A DNA stretch of 64,000 bases from Scortum barcoo (GCA_023238725.1 CM041538.1:13762880-13826879), one strand, 5' to 3'. Counted from the stretch's first letter, positions 9,401 through 20,839 are shown. Notes: generated by a model not told the origin, from the letters alone. Numbers and translations are program-made.

Positions 9401-12022
9401 TAAGATGATGAAGGCCTTTTGGTGCCATTGATTGTATCGAATGTTTGTGGGTTTTTACTCAACTATAGACAAACCGTTTGAGGATGGCACATTGTCATGC
9501 AACAAGTGCGATAGTCTAGAAAAATATCCACATGTAACCATGTATAGATTTTTATCACCTGCTAGTCCTAGCTTATATTTATCCTAATCGTATGGGAGCT
9601 TTGCAAAAACAAAAGTGAAGTAGATATTCAGAGATGAGTGAAAAGCTCACTTTATTTATCGTTAATGAATAATTAAAACGTACCCCGGTTTCATCCCCCA
9701 CGTCTTCGCTCCATGCAGCCCCAAATCCTTGGAGGGCACCAAAAGCACTTTGATTTAACTCGTTTCTGCTCATTTGCGTTGATTGAGCAGCGCCCCCTGG
9801 TGCTGGCAGCACAGTATGTGACGTTTTGAAGGGCTGACTAGTGTGGAGCACGTTGGGTAGTTAGAGTAGGGTTTGCTGATTGTGTTGTGATTTTGTTCAC
9901 AGGTAAATGAGGTTCTTGTGTCTTTTAGAGTAGAAGCTGAGGGGTTTCTTAAGATTTTTTACATTGTAGGGAAAAGGGACATTTATAAGTGTTGATCACA
10001 GGAGTGTGTGCTGCCCTCAGAAATTTGTCCATTTGCCCTGGAAAAAAATTTCTGTGGAGGGCTAGATGTGCTGCTTTAGGAATGCTAAAAAGTGAAATAT
10101 CCTTTGTGGTGATTTTTCACTTTTTAAGAAAAGTAAGGAATGTGTTTGGACCTGAATGACAAAGAATGACACTTTTTTCTTCTTGGTTATTTTCTTTAGC
10201 GTGTGCAACAGTTGTTGATAGGGAATGGCTGGCTGCCGTTGTCTTAGAGGTCAACAGCACTAGCAGTGATCATGAGAGGAACAGAGAGTCTTTAGTGGGA
10301 GGAGCTGAGTCTGAAGTGCGAGCTTCCAGCCTCTGAATGATCCTCGCTTCCGCTTGCTTTGCGAGGCGATTTGCTTAGTTGTCTGGCATCTTTAATACCA
10401 GAGGGTCTGTTCATCAGCGCCTCCAATCACTTGATGAATGATGGGACTGATGAGGGATATTCAGGAGTAATGAATGTGAAGAAGAACCAACCTCTCCCCC
10501 TCCCTCTTTATTAAAATTACAGCTCCCTCGACTCGAGTGTTTCTAACTGATTAAGTGTGTAGAAAAAGTGCAGAGCGGTGGATCTCAGCCTGTGGGTTGC
10601 TCTCTTTTATTTCCATTTAACTGACTCATGAAATCTGGAGGGAAATATATATGTATTCTGAAACATAAGAATAATTATTTTAATATTTTTCATGAATATA
10701 TTTTTTTCGTACATATTTGTCCCCTTTAGTCTTATAAAAATGCATTTGAAAACATGAAAAGGGAAATTTACACCTGAAACTCGGACAGATTGAGAACCGC
10801 TGCCCTGGTGTTAGAGGAGGCTCTCTCTCCTTTCTTTGTTGCTCTCGTGTTCTTCTCTCTCTGTAAATTCATTCTGTCTGGTCTATATTTTGCTTTCTTT
10901 TTCTCACTCTTGTCCCCAGAGTTTGTGCCTTTCTTCTGTTCTCTCTCTCTTTTTTTTTTTTTTGTTTCTTCCTTTCTTTGGGGTGCTGAGGCCAACACAA
11001 CTGTATTTTTGTACATAAACTCCTGCACTTTAAACACAATACAGTTGTTGAAAACGACTTTCTGTGGGCTTGTCTTTTCTTTCTGACTCGATCACCGGTT
11101 GCCTTTTTGCTTCTTCTGCTCTTCCCTTTCTTTTCCGCCTCTTCTTCTGCATTGTTCTGTTTCGTATTTCGAGCCACGCTGACTCTCTGACAGGTATGGC
11201 TGACTTTTTCTTTTTCTTCCTTGTTCTGATGATACTGTCACTGTGCATGAGCCCCCCCACTCTGTTAATATTGTGTCCTGCTGTACACCTGCATGATCAG
11301 GCAATAATGATTTTCTGTGATTTTGTTTGTGATGCAGCTCAGTCTTAATGACTTCAGTAATGTTCAGTTTCTCTGTATTTTATTGAATTTACTTGCAGCA
11401 GGTTGATGTGGCGAGGAGAGCCTTTGAGCAAAACACCAAATCCTTATGAAATGTCCAAGGGAGGTGTGATAAGTTTCTTCATAGTAATATTTTAGTGCAT
11501 CAAAGTAAACTTAGCAAGAAAACTCATGACATTGATTGATTATTGAATGACACATTGTCTCCCTGAGTAATGTCCCTGTCTCACAGCAGGAGATAAAGTT
11601 GGACGTCATTATTTTCACTGTTTTTAGACATAGTTACTGTTGTTAGGATGGTTTAAATCATACTGTCCTGGTCTCTGTCTCACTGCTTCCCAACCTTTTT
11701 GTGGCTCCTTTTTTTAAAATGAAGTAATTTGCTGTTGCCCCCCTCAGATGGTTTCATTAGAAGGATCTGAAAAGGTCTTGAAAAAAAAAATAGTCTAAAA
11801 TGATTCATAAGGAAAAAGCAAAAAAAAAAAAGAAAAGTATTCTAAAAAGTGCTGCTTTATCTGACTTCTCTATTCTTTTTTCCCTTTGTATTTGTTGATG
11901 TCGCCGTTTCTCTTGCAGGAGATGAAACCTACCAGGACATTTTCCAGGATTTCACCCACATGGCCTCCAACGACCCAGACAAGCTGAACCGCTACCAGCA
12001 GTACGATCCGCAGAGACCCTGA
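401..12022 (+). CDS. acap2: acap2, Arf-GAP with coiled-coil, ANK repeat and PH domains 2 (3' part of gene)
   Basis: Multi-exon gene for an Arf6-directed GTPase-activating protein that acts at endosomal and plasma membranes in vesicle recycling. Coding exons joined by phase: 401-452, 1922-2022, 2201-2306, 2544-2752, 3473-3542, 3687-3781, 3988-4190, optional 5096-5197, 5796-5888, 6357-6590, 6867-6976, 7104-7214, then either 7914-8061 (stop) or 7914-7975 plus 11919-12022 (stop). Order seen: distal PH domain (RWFSIQNNQLVYQKKFK), Arf-GAP zinc finger with C-x2-C-x16-C-x2-C spacing, serine/proline-rich linker, ankyrin repeats, C-tail. The N-terminal BAR domain is outside the window. Zinc-finger, ankyrin and terminal exon sequences resemble ACAP2 more than ACAP3, so I call acap2, although two alternative segments are ACAP3-like. 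A one-base insertion near 6491 disrupts the frame as sequenced. Its 3' neighbour psmd1 is convergent. Confidence 0.9.
818..1595 (-). mobile_element. 5'-truncated non-LTR retrotransposon, Rex1/L2/CR1-like, 3' end
   Basis: Read on the minus strand, two adjoining frames (about 1595-1425 and 1421-1173) encode the C-terminal tail of a fish LINE reverse transcriptase: RRLRSFGVQGPLLRTFYDSV, then SSVLGCPLDSVEVVG, HPRCVKERYRRSFLPAAVRL and a stop. A frame break near 1421 shows it is dead. A roughly 350-bp 3' UTR follows and ends at 818-835 in tandem TGAATC units, typical of the 3' tails of this group. The exact clade is from memory and less certain than the LINE assignment. It sits antisense in the acap2 intron 453-1921. 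Confidence 0.8.
1641..1682. repeat. compound microsatellite (CATC)n(TATT)n
   Basis: About three CATC units followed by about seven TATT/TTTA units, just beyond the truncated 5' side of the LINE fragment in the acap2 intron. Confidence 0.9.
1922..2022 (+). CDS. acap2: acap2 exon, PH domain core
   Basis: Acceptor gctctcag, donor AA|gtaagt (phase 2). Encodes DNPTVVVEDLRLC, then an ERRFCFEVVSPTK segment, the central beta strands of the ACAP2 PH domain. Confidence 0.95.
2201..2306 (+). CDS. acap2: acap2 exon, PH domain C-terminal helix
   Basis: Acceptor gtcccaacag, donor GAG|gtaaaa. Encodes KSCMMQADSEKLRQAWIKAV, the last strand and C-terminal helix of the PH domain, and the acidic start of the linker to the Arf-GAP domain. 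Confidence 0.95.
2544..2752 (+). CDS. acap2: acap2 exon, linker and Arf-GAP zinc finger
   Basis: Acceptor tctcatgccag, donor AG|gtaaag. A Ser/Thr-rich linker (STSTGSLDSG) is followed by the zinc finger CDCGQPDPRWASINLG ... CIQCSGIHR with C-x2-C-x16-C-x2-C spacing. The terminal Arg, completed in the next exon, is in the position of the catalytic arginine of Arf-GAPs (family knowledge). Confidence 0.96.
3473..3542 (+). CDS. acap2: acap2 exon, Arf-GAP domain
   Basis: Acceptor tttcatctgcag, donor AAG|gtgagt. Encodes SLGVHFSKVRSLTLDTWEP then ELLK, the invariant core downstream of the Arf-GAP zinc finger. Confidence 0.95.
3687..3781 (+). CDS. acap2: acap2 exon, Arf-GAP domain end
   Basis: Acceptor gtttcacag, donor AG|gtacag. 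Encodes LMCELGNGVINQIYEARREE and a KPQPG segment. KPQPG matches ACAP2, while NQIYEA is shared with ACAP3. Confidence 0.94.
3988..4190 (+). CDS. acap2: acap2 exon, end of Arf-GAP and proline/serine-rich linker
   Basis: Acceptor ttcctaacag, donor TCAG|gtcagt (phase 1). Encodes EAYIKAKYVDRRFV, then a low-complexity linker with SSSSEHLPPRPPPPTPK. The PPRPPPPTP stretch resembles an SH3-binding motif (inference). Confidence 0.92.
4835..5095 (+). promoter_or_regulatory. long pyrimidine-rich tract ahead of acap2 cassette exon
   Basis: About 260 bases almost free of long purine runs, with (CT)n at roughly 4909-4960 and C-rich stretches up to the acceptor cgtag at 5095. It is an extended polypyrimidine tract immediately before an in-frame optional exon. 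Such tracts often bind PTB-type splicing repressors (family knowledge); the function here is inferred. Confidence 0.45.
5096..5197 (+). CDS. acap2: acap2 in-frame cassette exon (ACAP3-like segment)
   Basis: 102 nt, phase 1 on both sides, acceptor ccctaacgtag, donor AGCA|gtaagt. It encodes ASGLEARRDSLFCPDELDSL followed by FSYFDNSSK. The RRDSLFCPDELDSLFSYFD segment is, from memory, a hallmark of ACAP3 and absent from the main ACAP2 isoform. Because it is phase-symmetric it can be skipped, giving the ACAP2-like junction SGVKSADSGIQ. Confidence 0.82.
5796..5888 (+). CDS. acap2: acap2 exon, linker
   Basis: 93 nt, phase 1 on both sides, acceptor ctgttttacag, donor GCAG|gtaaga. Encodes KSADSGIQNSADGSREML and an Asn/Ser-rich stretch, matching the DSGIQ...DGRE linker of ACAP2. 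Confidence 0.9.
6357..6590 (+). CDS. acap2: acap2 exon, linker and first ankyrin repeat, carrying a one-base frame break
   Basis: Acceptor acgtttcag, donor CAGGGG|gtgagc. From the upstream phase it reads CKEVVFYEPKEYSPGLQLYW and ASCAK, then homology jumps to the +1 frame: LPDMAEALAHGAEVNW, DDKRTPLIMAVQG. The change lies in gccaagcagCCtgccgg at 6485-6498. Removing one C of the pair at 6491-6492 would restore the family pattern A-S-x-x-K-x-L-P-x-M. As written, the upstream frame runs to a TGA at 6884-6886 in the next exon. It could be an assembly indel, a polymorphism or a genuine lesion. Confidence 0.88.
6867..6976 (+). CDS. acap2: acap2 exon, ankyrin repeat
   Basis: Acceptor taattttag, donor ACGGG|gtctgt, a weak donor. 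Encodes GGSLVTCEFLLQNAANVNQQ then GRGPLHHATMLGHTG, a canonical ankyrin repeat. Confidence 0.94.
7104..7214 (+). CDS. acap2: acap2 exon, ankyrin repeat
   Basis: Acceptor ctgtttcag, donor ACT|gtgagt. Encodes QVCLFLKRGANQNAADIDEK and TPLTIAVEAANADIVTL, the last ankyrin repeats. Confidence 0.95.
7914..8061 (+). CDS. acap2: acap2 exon with alternative terminal form (ACAP3-like C-terminus)
   Basis: Acceptor gctctccag. The first 62 nt (to 7975) encode LRLAKMNEEMREAEGPYSQS. A donor TCAG|gtcaat at 7975/7976 allows splicing to 11919. If it is not used, the frame stays open for 27 more codons, with PTEMQYRKCMQEFISLQ, to TAA at 8059-8061. That tail closely resembles the end I remember for ACAP3 (PTELQ...CIQEFISL). 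The donor departs from consensus at +3 and +5, consistent with regulated use. Confidence 0.87.
8062..11918 (+). other. acap2 last intron, doubling as 3' UTR of the read-through isoform
   Basis: 3.86 kb between the alternative stop and the last acceptor tttctcttgcag. AT-rich with homopolymer runs (for example A-run near 8720, T-runs near 9125 and 10950). Short open frames around 10790-11300 are low-complexity Ser/Phe or Lys/Arg strings and are not credited. I could not settle which polyadenylation site the short isoform would use. Confidence 0.5.
11919..12022 (+). CDS. acap2: acap2 last exon, ACAP2-type C-terminus
   Basis: Acceptor tctcttgcag. The first two bases complete the Gly codon opened at 7975, giving SQSGDETYQDIFQDFTHMAS then DPDKLNRYQQY and TGA at 12020-12022. 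This matches the human ACAP2 end (GDETYQDIF.DF..MASN.P.KLNR.Q), fixing both the family and the splice. Confidence 0.93.
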
Positions 12023-14670
12023 CACAGCAGAAACACCGTCCATTAGCACTCAGAGACGCTGTCTACTCAACCCAAGAGAGACAACAAGATGTCTGGAACA
12101 GACGTTTTCTACTTTCCCTCCAACATCGTTGAGCATTAAAGCTGGTTAGTGCTTCCACAGCTGGACTTGTGTCACCATATCAACTGTGATTACAGCCCTT
12201 GTTGAAAGCTGCAGGCATTTCCCTCAAGTGAAAGGGAACTTCTGTGAATGGCAAACCTCACTTTTTGAACTGTGCTTCCCAATAGGATTTATTACAACAA
12301 GTGAATGGTACAGTGTTAAATCAAATGATAATTGAACTGGGTCTGAATGTAGAGCTGCCAATGAGGCTGTCAGTTATTTTGGCCTAAGTTTAATCTTTTA
12401 TTTCACACAGAAGAAATTCAATTTCTTTTGTAATATAAAAAAAAGCGTGCTGCATCAGAGCTGTAAAGAGGTAAGTGCATGGCAACCTGTTTAAAAACTT
12501 GCAATGTGTAAGTGCTTCCTTTTTTTTCAATAGGATTCTCTTTATAAGCATAGGCAAATGCTACGGATCTTTTTTTTGTATCAAAGTTTTGCTTTAGTGA
12601 ACACTCAGCAGCGTATACACGGCAGTATTCTTTTACTTTTAATTACTTTGCACAAATCCTTTTTGTCTTAAATCGCCACTGATGTTTATTAGGTTTGATG
12701 GTAAGGCTTTGACATGTTAAACAATGTACAGTGATTATGGAAGTAAACATGTTGATGTATCTGTAAAGTTAATTAGACAATAGTTTTTATTTTTTATTTT
12801 TAAATGCAAGTTATTTTCAAACACATTTAACGTTTCCATGGTGTCATCACCTGCAGTACGTGTCAGCGAGGCAATCAGCCCTTCAGCGTCATGATTTTGT
12901 GGATTTAAAATAGCTTCTTAAAATGGCGTCATGATGAGATGATTGTTAGTTTGTAGATTAAGTCTCATGCTGATGTGAGATTAAAAAGTTAAGATGTAGC
13001 GGTAAAGAGCTGTACAAAACTATGGACCTTTAGAGTATGTGTGGCTATTTGATTCCTGTTGATTGTATAAATAGCAGTAAAACTGTATTTTACAGGTTTA
13101 TAATTTTCTCATTTCATAGGAAGTTTCCTCAAAGGAACTGTGTAATTTGGTATTAATTATTGGGGATATAGCTTCTCCTTGAAAGAAAACATTTGGAGAC
13201 ACTCAACGGCTACAACGGCATCAAGTGCAGTTTCATACTAGAGAAAACACTTGTTGAGTGGCTTGTTTGTGTAGAAATACAGCGTGAGAGCAACTAAATA
13301 AACAGGAGCTGGTCATTGATCCGTCACAACAGCAGCACACTGCTTTTCTTTTTAGAGCTCCTGTTTGTTCAAAAAAAAAAAAAAAAAAGGACAGTTGTCT
13401 TGTAGATTTCTTAGCATTTCTTAGCGCTAACGATGGCGATGAATATTTAAGATTACAAATAGCAACTCTGGATTACATGTTACATCACTTCCTGTGAATC
13501 CTTCATGCATTTAAAGTACATGAATGGTGGGTCCTGCCACTAACAATGAAAACTACTATAGAGAGATAATAACTGGATATAAATACAATAAATGGCTATT
13601 GCTGATAAATGCTAGCCATAAATAGCATCAGAAGTTTAATTTTGATTTCATGAGGATTCTAACTTTAATATGTGTTCGCTTTCCTGTGGACAAATGTTTG
13701 CATATTGAGCTGACCTGCTATGCGCTTGTTCAAAGACAACATGATATGATTGAAATGAATTAACTGGATGAATACCAGTTGAACACTGTCTCTGTTTCCC
13801 TTTAATTAGAAGCAGATTACATAGATCTTTCCAGGAGACGTCGTGTCAAATGATTAAGAAATTGCAAACCTATTAAATAAAGTGTACATACATTATGCGA
13901 AATGTTCAGATGTGTTTAAAAATAACTCACATCGTGAAAATGTTGTAAAGGTTTATGAGTTGAGTTGTCATTTTTAATGTGTTCAGTTGTTTAAGAAACA
14001 TTTTCACTTAACTATTGTTTGATTTGTCTTTGACAACATGAGGCACCGTCGCTCAAATTTTCAAGTCCAGAAATAAATTTTGCAAATGTAATGATAGACA
14101 TTCTGCACTGTGCTGTAGATCTGTGATTTTTTTTTCTCTTTTTTTGTCTAAAAACAATGACTTTAACAATGCATATTAAGATATAATATGAAGCACAGAG
14201 GAAACCTTTAGCCGATGCAAATATGGGATACAATTCTTGTACATTTTGTACAGATGCTATTGAATTCTGCAAAGAACTGAAGTATAAAGTTAGTGGTACT
14301 TGAATCATTAAATAAGCTTTTGTATATGCTGTTCTTTGTATCCTTTGGTAATTTTATCCCATTTTATATTGCCTGTCTATATACTAGTATACATCTATTG
14401 TATATTCTCCCTGTAATATGCAAGAACCACAATACATATGGACTGAGAATTCTTTAAATGTTGCTTCTTTTTTTTGTTGCTTTGTGTCAAGGTTTAATTT
14501 CAAACACTTTGCCTCATTGGAAGAAAAAGAAAATGTTGTTTGTTTTTTTTTTTGGAAATATACATTAAAATCCTGAAGTAGGTTTACACAAAGTTTAACA
14601 TCACATCTACTTGTAACCACAGTTTAGCTGCTGTGAGGAAAATAAAATAAAATATTTAATAGCACAAATT
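12023..14670 (+). other. probable acap2 3' UTR
   Basis: AT-rich stretch without credible coding frames. Candidate poly(A) signals on the + strand: ATTAAA near 12135, AATAAA at 13297-13302 and 13876-13881, and an overlapping AATAAA pair at 14641-14651. A long 3' UTR ending just beyond 14,650 is likely but unproven. Confidence 0.45.
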
Positions 14671-17600
14671 AGTTAAAGGCAAAAAGGCTTCTACAAGTTT
14701 CTGCCTCTTTAAAAGGCCATAAAAGAGTCCAATTTCCTCTGATAACATTTCCTCTTAATCAGGTTTTTTAAGAGCAGAGCAGTCATTCATCAGTCAGCCT
14801 TTGTACTCTCTGTCAGTTAACAATAGTACAGAATTAGACTATTATGTTTAGCTTTTATAAACAAGATAATTATCCAATTTAAGGCACTGTGCTTACAGTA
14901 GAATGAAAAGGGTATATATAATACTTATTTCTGGCTCAGGCTCTGACACTTCATTTCATTTCATCTCACCTAATTTCACCCTCAGCTTTTGTACGTCATA
15001 ATGAGTAAGAGCGTTAGTCAAAGAGTCCTCCTTTGTATCTACTTCTCAAGCCTTTCCTGGGTTTGTAGGTTGTGCAGAGAAACAGCAGTGTATTCTGTCT
15101 GTCCAGCAGGGGGAGGGCTGCTTTCAATCTTTCATATTTGGAGGAAACATTTTGACCTGACCTGTGCACCCCGAACATGCAGCCGTGATCCTAAAAAACA
15201 AAATTCTGCAAGACTGAAGTTCCTTTAGGTTTTAGGATTCAGTCACTTTATTTGTTTTCACCTGAGACGTTGGTTTTAAACCTCACTTAAATGCCGCTAC
15301 GAGCGTTTGTCCTCAAAGATTTACATTAGAGTCTCGTAGGTTTAATTTATTTATTAAGAGGTGAAGTGATTAAAGATGATAAACTACAAACACACGGAGC
15401 AGAAACTAAAGTCAGCTGAGACTTTGTGCTTAAACTTTTTTTTTTTTTTAAACCTAAACAAGCTTCATTCATGTCTTGAATAAACACTGGTGAAGTCACG
15501 ACCTCCTTCCAGTGCCAGTCGTGATACATACCCGTGGATATATTACCCAGTCCTATTCCACCTTTAATAATTACAGCATGTTTATTTCTGCTGCTGTTTA
15601 AATGAGAGGCATGCAGGCCAGCAGTGCCCACCACTTCAGATGACTTATAGCTGTCTGTGTGTGTGTGTACAGCAGGCCAACGTGTGTGTTTAGTCTGCCT
15701 CAAAATAATGTTCCTGAAAACGCATCGCTTTCTCAACAATGAGGGCATGATCGTAATTTACCTCGATGCGTCCGGACGTGTTCAACATACAGAACACCTC
15801 CTGAACCAGCGAGGAGGGTGTGTTTGTGTGTGAACTGTGTGGTGGGAAGAACAAAGAAGCTGAACCAGGGTGACACTAAATAAAGATTGCAGCATTTGAA
15901 GAAGACTTTATTCCCACGGTGGGAATAAAACGGTGGTTTTGATGCATAAAAAAACACAATTTCACACATTACTCAGCATATGAATTATTGTCTGACTGAT
16001 TCTGCATTTTTGAGGACAATATTTGTATTTATGAGTAGAAATTTTAATGATTTCTTCTCCCCAATATATAGACTCCAATTCTAATGTTTGCTAGAAGATA
16101 AATCAGTTCTTAGTATAAAAACTACAAATAAATACAGAAACATAAAAAGTTAAATTCCTTTTGGTGGGCAAGAAAACAATTAGGAGACAAAATAAAAGGT
16201 TTTTCCTGCCTAATGAAGAATTTGGCGTAATGCATTCCTTCTGCCCAGCCTTCAACCATCTGTATACGTTTGTCAGGGTGCCTACTGAGGTCAAAGGTCA
16301 TCCGATCTGCCAAGTCTGTCTGGTCCGGCTGCTGCTCTGCTCACTGTGTGAATCGGCCACCGGGCGTTTTCCAGGAAGTCTGCGGTCTGCTCGCCTGTGG
16401 TGAAATGAAGGGCCGCCGCTGGAGACGTTTCCCTCCATAAAAACGCCATGTGAACAAACGCTGAGAGAGCCAAGCCGCCATTAATGCCATTCAGGCTGCC
16501 AGAGAGCGAACTACGGGACATATTCGAGTTAACAGCTCACCAAGTCCAGTGGTGACTGAAGTCTTCTTCTCTTCAAAAAATAAAAATGCCAGCGAAATGA
16601 GGTCATTTCGCTTCACTTCAAAGGCCAAGTTGAGATTTTCTTGAACTAAGCAACTTTTGATCTGCCTCACTTCAACATACTGACACTGTAGTTCAAGGAA
16701 AGTGTTCGTATTTAACGCGTTGCGTGCACTGCAAAATAAAACCACTAATTAGTTGACTTGCAGATTGAAGATATTTTGGCAGAGCTTCTTCATTTTGCCC
16801 CAACACTGCTGTTTGACCAAGAAACTCTGGTAAAGAAGATTTATAGCAAATGTTAGCGATATAAAACAAAAGTGAAGAGTTTTACATCTGTTTGACTTCT
16901 CAGGAGACCATCAATGTTCAGCAGGTGCAGAAAAAAGCAGCTGTCAGCAGCTAAGGTCACAGGTCATTTCAGACAAACAGGAGTGTGTGTGTGTGTGCGT
17001 GCCGTTAACAGACCACCTGAACAGGAAACAGCTGATCCTCCAGCTGAACTCCACAGGTCGGTGTCATTTTTTTGATTTACAGATTTGTAGCATTGAAGTT
17101 GTTCGTGTGTAATTTTGATTCCAACGCTAAAAACGATCTTCCTAAACTTTTAGATGTGGTTTTGTGATTTTCAAACACATTTTGGCCTGTAATTTGTGTC
17201 AAAAACTAGTTCATATTTCTGTCAAAGGGAAAAGTGCAGAAATCCAGTAAATACTGAGTAATAATTTTCTAGTATAATAATTTTTTAATCTCTAGATTAG
17301 TGAAGTTGTTTTACATTTATATTGAAGGTTTGGAGAGGTAATCCTAATTCTCCTCACTCTATCATTAGTTATTATTTGTAGCATCTATATTTGTGAATCT
17401 GACATTTTTGGTTCCAGCTTTCTTATTGATTATTAATTTGATCATTTAAAGTGCAAGTACATAAGGAATAACTAGTCTGAGTTTACAGCACAAACTACAT
17501 TCAACTAAAGTAAAATTACACCAATATTATCATCACATTTCATTTAAAAGCATCAAAAGTTAAAGAATGCAGAACGGTGTACCTTGAGAGTGTTTATACT

Positions 17601-20455
17601 ATTATAAAATATATTTTCACTGCTGCTGCATTCATGTGTAAGTAGCATTTTACTGTTACTGGAGCTCATTTAAACTCATTTAAATACTGTTGGGGAGTTT
17701 AAACCAGTATTTTATAAACTCAGTCAGAACTCATCGTCTGTGAGAAAAATTTGCTTCGTCCTGGCTCGACTTCTGCTCTTTATAAGTATTTATGCTGCAC
17801 AGCGCAGTCTTGGCCTTCACAGCTTCAGCCACGAGCGCTAATATTTACTCCACCCGTGTTCACACTGAGCACAGAGGTTCAGGTTTCGTATTTTGGAGCA
17901 GCCTCATGCTGCAAATCCAAACAAATTCTGCTTGTATTCTCTAAATGCTGATGATGAATGGATAGGCTGCATGAATAGGTGCAGTGTTACCAGCACATTT
18001 TCACGCCACGGTATCCTCCACCTCGCTCGCAGCTGACGAGGTGGTGGTGGGAGGGGGAGGTGGAGGTGGCTGAGGTGTGTGTTGTGCGTTGTACCATGCA
18101 CCACCTTCACCGGGCCGCAGATCTAAGCCTGGTTCTCCAGAACTAATGCTTGTTTAGTTTGTCTCCAGCCTGCTTTCCCAGAATGGGCAGACCCGGCTGC
18201 ATCCAATTTTTTTTCTTCTTTTTTTTCATCCATTTTGTGGAGATTTTTTTTTTTCTTCTGAGCGAAGCCTCCCCTGAGAGCAGTGCTCCACGTCGCGGTG
18301 AGCTGTCAGCCGTCAGCCTTTCCGACAGGTCTCCCCAGCTGCGGAGGTCTGGTGTCCAGCTGTTCTCGCTGAAAGCTCCTCGCAGCCAGCTGCAGGGAAC
18401 TGGAGGAGCATACAGAGAGACAGTGGGAGCCTAAAGTTCAGAGGAATGACCTTTGTAACCGGCGAGCACCAGTTAAACCTCTCAGACCAGCTGGGAATGA
18501 GGGAGAGTGAAATATCAACACCCTTCTATCTGAACAACCACTGTTAGGAGACATAAATCTCATTAAAAGAGCAAAACTAACCATGAATTGACTCTACAAG
18601 TACTGTCTGTGTATCCACGGTCTGATGGAGCTTCTTCCTCTGAGCCATAGACCAACACTGTCCAAAAACTATTAGAAACACATTAAGCAAGTACAAAGGG
18701 GGTCTGGATTTTTTGATTGATGCGTGTTTTTTCGCATTTAAGAGGTTTATACCTCTTAACCACAGAGAAACTCTCCCACCTCAGCAGACGAACGTGAAAA
18801 CAAACTGTGAATGCACATCACTCTGCACAGTGAAGCTCAAACATGCAAGTGATGCAGGAGTGAGAGAAATTCAAGGTAAATTGATAAAGTATGTTTAAAA
18901 GAAATAAGCTGACTTGTTTCATTCTACCTCAAAAGTAAGTTAGGTGATTTCTTTGTTGGCTCGGTGTTTTTGTGAGTCGGCACGATGAATGTGTCCGAAC
19001 ATTCGTAACAAATCTGTCGATGTTTTGAGTGATTGACACCAACACAGTGTGTGTGCCTATATTTTTCCTGTTCTAGTCGACAACACTGTGTGGGCTGTAA
19101 ATAGTCTGTCAACTCTTGTTCAAGTAGTGTACAGGGCCCAAGATCATGTGAGAAAACCCCCCATCGAGACTGTGGTCGTACACAGGACTATCAGTTAATT
19201 GCTTAGGGCCTCATTACACATTCAGACCGCTTCTTTTGTCTGATCAAGAGTCCAAAACCCCAAAGACGTGTGGTTTCCTATCATATAACACAAAGAAAGC
19301 CCAGCACATATTCACACTCAAGAAGCTGCAACCTTCAAATTTTCAGGATTTTCACTTACAAAAATTAACCAATTTTAAAAATTGTCGCAGATAAATGTTC
19401 TGTCAGTTGACTAATGGATGCAGAAGCATGTTTGTGGAATTCCAGCTTCTTTGGAGTTTCTCCCTCTCGACTGCTTGTTGCTGCTGGGGGGGAATCGGGA
19501 TACTTCCTCCAACCACGAGTCCACCGGCCAGCAGAAAGCACCCTGCTCCTGTGCGTCGGCAGCCAGCGAGGTCTCCACCAGCTTTCTTCGGCTGTGAAAT
19601 TCAAGCGCAGAGCTCAGAGGCCTCGAGGAGGTGATTAATCAGTGAAGTGTTGTTCAGGGATTAAACGCACGGTGCTTCAACCTGCCACTTGTCCTGCACA
19701 GCTGCTGCTGACAGATGCCAGCGACCACTGAAGGCATTATATAACTCTTCAAACTGTTTTGACATGACTCGCCCTGTCCGGGTTCAGAGGGGCCGGGTCA
19801 GTGTCAACACAGTAAACCTCAGTCACCGGGGCAGAGCAGCGCTTCAGGCAGAGAGGAAGGGAGCTCAAGCGGGGCAGTAACAGACGCAGGTGGAGCATCA
19901 CGAACTCACTGTTAGGAAGACAACAACACCATCGATTTTAATGCAAAGTCTCACCAGCTGCACTGATCGCTCTGTTTGTTTTGAGGCTCTTGACAGCGAC
20001 AATGGTCTGTCGGTTAGTCGTTTTTCAGACTTAGATATGTCAACGATTACTGGATGACCTTTTCATCCTGTGCCATCATCAGGTTTAAACTAAACCTGTA
20101 AAAAGGAATGACTAATTCAGCCCTGCTGTACTGTACTGTACTGTATTGGTAATCTGCAAACGTTGATCCTGGAGAGTTGTTCGCTTGTTGTCCCGCGGAC
20201 CGACATGGCAAAGCATGACTTCTTACAAGTCAGCATCATGATGTCGTTTATTGTAATCAAACCACAGCGAACCCTGTTTATTTTGGGATCACACCGCTGT
20301 AGTAAGCGAACGTGTGACTCAGATTCAGTGGATATTTACTGATTTTGACACACCAGTTATGAAAGTGTCCCTCGCCGGAGACGGATGGAGGGACAAATAT
20401 TTGCGGGTTGTGTTAAAAGGCGAAAACTGGAAACAGTGGATGTTTGGCAAATAAT

Positions 20456-20620
20456 TAAGTAAAGTCAGCTTTATTTCTAAAGCCCCAAAATCAAAACATC
20501 CCCTCAAGGGGGTTTACATTTTGTACAGGATATGACACCTTTTATCCCTTCAGATGGGGAAAAACTCTGCAGGGCAGCACAGTTCCTCCTCTCATAGAGC
20601 AGAAAAAAATAACCATAGAA
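20456..20620. repeat. degenerate common teleost interspersed repeat
   Basis: The stretch with gctttatttctaaagccc, then ggtttacattttgtacagga and gggaaaaactctgcaggg resembles, from memory, an abundant fish repeat (AAGCCCAATATC...GGCTTTACAATCTGTACAG...GGAAAAACTCC). Class not assigned. Confidence 0.4.
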
Positions 20621-20839
20621 AAATAATAATCTAGAAAAAAAAAAGTTAGATAAACGAAGTGCAAACATACATAAATATATGTATATAAAGAGGATCTTTG
20701 TTAAATTATTTTAACTCAAATGACTAACAGCGTGGACTGTAATCTTGAAATCTAACAACTCAGTGATGATTTCCAGCTTAGATAAAGCAGAGTGAGAGTT
20801 GATAAAAAAAAAAAAAGAACAGTTACTTAAAAAAGAATA

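Noticed and set aside
10768..11300. Overlapping Lys/Arg-rich minus and Ser/Phe-rich plus frames
   Set aside because: Low-complexity CT-rich intron sequence read in several frames.
15347..15748. 133-codon minus-strand open frame
   Set aside because: No recognisable family, no codon-level pattern, contains a poly-A-encoded Lys run, isolated in the gene desert.
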